Virus record (IMG/VR): IMGVR_UViG_3300044796_000081
Coordinates: 1-39,633 of that record
DNA: 39,633 nt
From: a virus
Strand: one strand, 5' to 3'
Within the stretch, counting starts at the first letter, position 1; each line of letters starts with the position of its first letter. The notes under the pieces were generated by a model. It saw only the letters and a list, made by a program, of their open reading frames with translations. It was not told the DNA's origin and did not search any database. Both the position numbers and the translations under genes were made by a program. Below are positions 37,440 through 39,633 of the stretch, in pieces.

Positions 37440-37780
37440 GCGATTCTGGAGGTGCGCTCGACAATGCCATGCTGCTGTTGAGCCAGGGATTAGACCTATG
37501 CGTCAGGGCACGGAAGATGGATGCCCAGGACCGCACTGCGGCCCAAATGGCAATTTCAGACGCACCACAAGAATGGTGGGATGAAAATATAGAGGCTCGC
37601 GCGGCGCGCCATAACGCGATCTTTCCCGATCAACCCATGTCCACGAAATGCGGAACGCTCGCGCTCTGGGTCCAGGATCAATACGAAAAGGACCTGGCGG
37701 ATTGGGAACGTCGAGCGAGGCACTTTCTCACGCACGTGGCCTTGGAGTCGCAGCCGATTCAACCTCTGGTGACGAAATGA
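37436..37780 (+). CDS. hypothetical protein (114 aa)
   Basis: Helical: ALDNAMLLLSQGLDLCVRAR, then WWDENIEARAARHNAIFPDQ and LADWERRARHFLTHVALE. Preceded by aggagacgacgaa, a site repeated before the gene at 37948. No family was recognised. Confidence 0.75.
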   Translation: MSDSGGALDNAMLLLSQGLDLCVRARKMDAQDRTAAQMAISDAPQEWWDENIEARAARHNAIFPDQPMSTKCGTLALWVQDQYEKDLADWERRARHFLTHVALESQPIQPLVTK

Positions 37781-37935
37781 GGGAGGGACAGACTTGTGCC
37801 GATTCAACCTCCAAAGACGGAAAGCCGAAAGAATTGCCACGTCACGGCGAGGATATTTGGTGGCAGGCCGGGAAAATCTTCTTCGACCACGATCGTCAGC
37901 AACTTGTGAAGGTAGCTTACTCCCATGCCCCTTAA
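37777..37935 (+). CDS. small hypothetical protein (52 aa)
   Basis: MREGQTCADSTSKDGKPKEL, then GEDIWWQAGKIFFDHDRQQL. The DNA shares gccgattcaacctc with the end of the previous gene (37753-37766 and 37798-37811). It overlaps the previous stop as ATGA. Confidence 0.6.
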   Translation: MREGQTCADSTSKDGKPKELPRHGEDIWWQAGKIFFDHDRQQLVKVAYSHAP

Positions 37936-37947
37936 GGAGACGACGAA

Positions 37948-38391
37948 ATGAGCGAGATAACCGACCTCATGAACGGACCAGATTATGTTCCGCCTATCGA
38001 TCCCCGCGACGCCATTCTCTCCGCGATTCGTGAGAAGGAAGCGAGAGACGCCGCAAACATCGTTGTTGCCTCGAGTGCTCCCGGGGCCGGCGGCAATGTC
38101 ACTGTGGACACTTGGGGCTACAGCCAGACTGAGATTGCACCCAAAAGCAAGCCTGATTTGCAGGCTGATCTTGACGCCACGATCTCCGCCCTCCGCGCGG
38201 CGCTCGCAACGGCGCGTGAGGCGCTGAAGGAATGCGCTGACGATTTGGAGAGTGAAGTTGAGGCCCACTACCCGCGTCCGAATCCCTACCCGATGGAAAA
38301 GCGTAGGTATGACCGCGACATGGAACCAGTCCGCCACGCTCGTTCCGCCCTTGCCGCTATCGACGCGGCAGGGAAGCCCACACAAAAATAA
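37948..38391 (+). CDS. mosaic small protein containing a structural-protein C-terminal motif (147 aa)
   Basis: Residues about 1-35 are polar. Residues about 38-60 (NIVVASSAPGAGGNVTVDTW, then GYSQ) match the C-terminal end of the fibre-like protein at 10549-11781 (SGAPGAGGLVSVKAWGYSL), 15 of 23 aligned residues identical by eye. The rest is a helical part (DLQADLDATISALRAALATA) typical of small early phage proteins, ending at ARSALAAIDAAGK. It looks like a fusion of two unrelated pieces. It is the last gene of the rightward operon, before a hairpin. Confidence 0.7.
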   Translation: MSEITDLMNGPDYVPPIDPRDAILSAIREKEARDAANIVVASSAPGAGGNVTVDTWGYSQTEIAPKSKPDLQADLDATISALRAALATAREALKECADDLESEVEAHYPRPNPYPMEKRRYDRDMEPVRHARSALAAIDAAGKPTQK

Positions 38392-38392
38392 T

Positions 38393-38419
38393 GCGCCGCC
38401 AGCCTAAGGCCAGCGGCGC
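38393..38419. terminator. bidirectional hairpin between convergent operons
   Basis: GCGCCGC (38393-38399) pairs with GCGGCGC (38413-38419), with an inner GCC/GGC stem and TAA loop. No T-run follows on either side. It starts 2 nt after the rightward operon stop and 47 nt before the end of the leftward genes. Confidence 0.5.
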
Positions 38420-38465
38420 GGTAAATCGGTTCACAAATTCCGCACTGAGCGGAAGGGGATGGTAC

Positions 38466-38768
38466 CTAGGGGACCCTGTTCCACAGATAATGTGCAAGGC
38501 CGCCGGCGATTGCCCCGCAGCCGACGAGGATGGCGCCCATTGTAGATAGGGCCTTGCGGACGCCACGCCACTCGTCTGTGATCGAGATCAACGAAGCAAG
38601 CTTTCCAAGGACTTCCGCATTGTGGATGCGGGCGATTTCGTCGTTCGCCTGCGCTCGAACGTCGTTTGTTGTCGCTAACTGAGCGTTGAAATCGACCTTT
38701 TGTTCAATCGCGACAAGCTTTTCCTCAAGGCGGGCAATTTTCACATCGAAGGAATCGGTCATGTCCAT
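38466..38768 (-). CDS. coiled-coil membrane protein, XhlA/holin-accessory-like
   Basis: A protein of 100 residues. The N-terminal MDMTDSFDVKIARLEEKLVA is an amphipathic helix. The C-terminal 30 residues, VRKALSTMGAILVGCGAIAG GLAHYLW, form one transmembrane helix. This layout (a coiled coil followed by one C-terminal membrane span) fits hemolysin XhlA-type and some phage holin-associated proteins. The AAAGG site favours the first of two ATGs. Together with the next small membrane genes it suggests a lysis cassette. Confidence 0.7.
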   Translation of the reverse strand: MDMTDSFDVKIARLEEKLVAIEQKVDFNAQLATTNDVRAQANDEIARIHNAEVLGKLASLISITDEWRGVRKALSTMGAILVGCGAIAGGLAHYLWNRVP

Positions 38769-38833
38769 TTCAGCCTTTGAGTTAGGCTTATTGCGGATTC
38801 ATCGCCAGCCTCGGAATGTACGCAGAAGCCCAT
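38759..38833 (-). CDS. possible 24-residue ORF between membrane genes
   Basis: MGFCVHSEAGDESAISLTQR then LKWT. Its stop overlaps a possible internal start of the next gene. Coupling suggests translation, but content and length give no other support. Confidence 0.25.
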   Translation of the reverse strand: MGFCVHSEAGDESAISLTQRLKWT

Positions 38834-38835
38834 AT

Positions 38836-38943
38836 TCACGTCGCTCTCGCGTCAAATAGCCAGTCGCAGACCCACCATACGCCGACCACCACCACGACGC
38901 CGATGATGGCTCCGATCGCCGAACCGATAATCGTCTCCCACAT
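38836..38943 (-). CDS. tiny single-pass membrane protein (35 aa)
   Basis: MWETIIGSAIGAIIGVVVVV, then GVWWVCDWLFDARAT: nearly all membrane-spanning. The start overlaps the lipoprotein stop as TGATG. It could be a small holin-type or spanin-partner protein. Confidence 0.6.
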   Translation of the reverse strand: MWETIIGSAIGAIIGVVVVVGVWWVCDWLFDARAT

Positions 38944-39053
38944 CAGTTGCATTCCGCCGAGTGGATGACGCACGGCGCAAGATCGTGGACGATGCCACAC
39001 CCCGCCGCCGAAGCGGCGAGGGCTAGGATGATGGCGAGCGCGAGGATGCGCAT
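38943..39053 (-). CDS. tiny lipoprotein (36 aa), possible o-spanin-like
   Basis: MRILALAIILALAASAAGCG is a lipoprotein signal, with a lipobox-like AAGC although Leu at -3 is absent. The mature part (CGIVHDLAPCVIHSAECN) is about 18 residues with three Cys. Small outer-membrane lipoproteins in phage lysis regions act as spanins. It lacks the Pro-rich stretch common in Rz1. Its ATG overlaps the previous stop. Confidence 0.55.
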   Translation of the reverse strand: MRILALAIILALAASAAGCGIVHDLAPCVIHSAECN

Positions 39054-39382
39054 CAGGCGGCTGGGGCGGCCGGAGCCGCCAGAGGATCGGTCAACCCTTC
39101 GTCCTTGCCGGCCTGGACGAGGGCGGCGTCTAGCGTGGCGCTCATCGTCTCCAGAGAGGTCATCTGATCCGCAGTCAGCGGGCCACTGGACTGCACCGCG
39201 GCGATCATGTCTTTGACCGACGCAATGAGGTTCGGGACTACCGCGATGATGTCGGGGATGATTTTGTCGAGCAGCGAGATGATCTTCGCCGCTGCGGAGG
39301 TTGACCCGCTCGTGATGTCCGGCAGAAGGCTTACGACAAGATCGAGAACGGCTTGGATGATAAGTTCGGCTGCACTGAGCAT
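39053..39382 (-). CDS. hydrophobic helical protein near the lysis region (109 aa)
   Basis: AAGGA lies 8 nt before the ATG. Residues about 1-70 are strongly hydrophobic and amphipathic (ELIIQAVLDLVVSLLPDITS, IIPDIIAVVPNLIASVKDM). The tail is Ala/Pro-rich. It resembles small proteins beside endolysin genes in alphaproteobacterial phages. A membrane or lysis role is possible. Confidence 0.65.
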   Translation of the reverse strand: MLSAAELIIQAVLDLVVSLLPDITSGSTSAAAKIISLLDKIIPDIIAVVPNLIASVKDMIAAVQSSGPLTADQMTSLETMSATLDAALVQAGKDEGLTDPLAAPAAPAA

Positions 39383-39410
39383 TTTGAAATTCCTTTCCGC
39401 GAAACGGGCC

Positions 39411-39633
39411 TTACGACGTGGTAATGCCGGCGCTGATGAGGTCGGCCTTAAGCGCCCCGTAAACCGTCATCAGCGTATTGTACGACACGACCGGGATCGA
39501 GGCGCCGTTGTTCGCCCGGAGCAACTTGATCACAGCGTCGCGATCTTGGCCGTAGACGCGAAGGTCGGTGAACACCTTCTGCTCGGTTGCCCGGTTGCAA
39601 GCTTGCGCTGTGCCAACGAGCTTGTGGCACGAG
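39411..39633 (-). CDS. unidentified protein, partial (5' end missing)
   Basis: 73 visible C-terminal residues: SCHKLVGTAQACNRATEQKV, FTDLRVYGQDRDAVIKLLRA and NNGASIPVVSYNTLMTVYGA, ending LKADLISAGITTS. A Cys pair 9 residues apart is visible. It runs off the right end and no family was recognised. The 60-residue Arg-rich frame at 39448-39630 is a shadow of it. Confidence 0.7.
   Translation of the reverse strand, partial: SCHKLVGTAQACNRATEQKVFTDLRVYGQDRDAVIKLLRANNGASIPVVSYNTLMTVYGALKADLISAGITTS

Noticed and set aside
1-39633. CRISPR array, tRNA genes, insertion sequences or integrase/att site
   Set aside because: No regularly spaced repeats, tRNA-like cloverleaf, transposase or recombinase motifs were recognised in any frame by eye; a tRNAscan-SE run would settle the tRNA point.
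1-39633. Complete circular genome with overlapping ends
   Set aside because: The first and last bases share no visible overlap, and both ends cut genes that do not continue into each other. P22-type ejection proteins and an endolysin are also missing.

Overview
The window is a fragment of a tailed-phage genome (or prophage) with a short-tailed, P22-like late-gene plan. GC content is high in most genes. The RimJ-type acetyltransferase resembles alphaproteobacterial versions, so an alphaproteobacterial host (perhaps Rhizobiales) is a reasonable inference, not a proof. No integrase, tRNA or host gene was recognised. Both ends cut through genes: a P22 gp10-like tail gene runs off the left end and an unidentified gene runs off the right end, both on the minus strand.

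Layout. (1) 1-19888, minus strand, late genes. From right to left these are a small basic ORF, TerS, TerL, a RimJ-like GNAT, small acidic/basic genes, an ATP-grasp enzyme, a P22-like portal, four consecutive secreted or glycan-active proteins (Gly-rich fibre-like protein, GH54-like lectin fold, beta-helix protein, GH5 glycosidase), scaffold, N4-gp56/DUF4043-like coat, a decoration-like protein with a signal peptide, and P22 gp4- and gp10-like tail adaptors. A free-standing NUMOD4/HNH homing endonuclease (2779-3324) sits on the opposite strand inside this operon. (2) 20046-22076, plus strand: six small early genes ending at a GNRA-loop terminator. (3) 22128-29635, minus strand: three DNA methyltransferases (one with an HNH gene nested out of frame), a lambda-O-like initiator containing iterons, a DnaA domain IV-like protein, a RusA-like resolvase, a zinc-ribbon protein and a Cro/CI-like regulator. 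(4) 29738-38391, plus strand: Erf annealase, a small protein with an SSB-like C-terminal tail, YqaJ-type exonuclease, HNH nuclease, DHH phosphoesterase and many tiny phage genes. (5) 38466-39633, minus strand: small membrane and lipoprotein genes that look like a lysis region.

If the genome is circular or circularly permuted, the late minus operon would continue from the left end through missing ejection, tailspike and endolysin genes into the right end. The most unusual parts are the following: a block of structural or glycosidase genes with Sec/Tat signal peptides inserted between portal and scaffold; a 36-bp near-perfect repeat bracketing the GH5 gene; a PurD-like ATP-grasp enzyme that shares a C-terminal motif with two small neighbours; an HNH gene overprinted inside a methyltransferase; and phased iterons beside an AT-rich tract inside the initiator gene.
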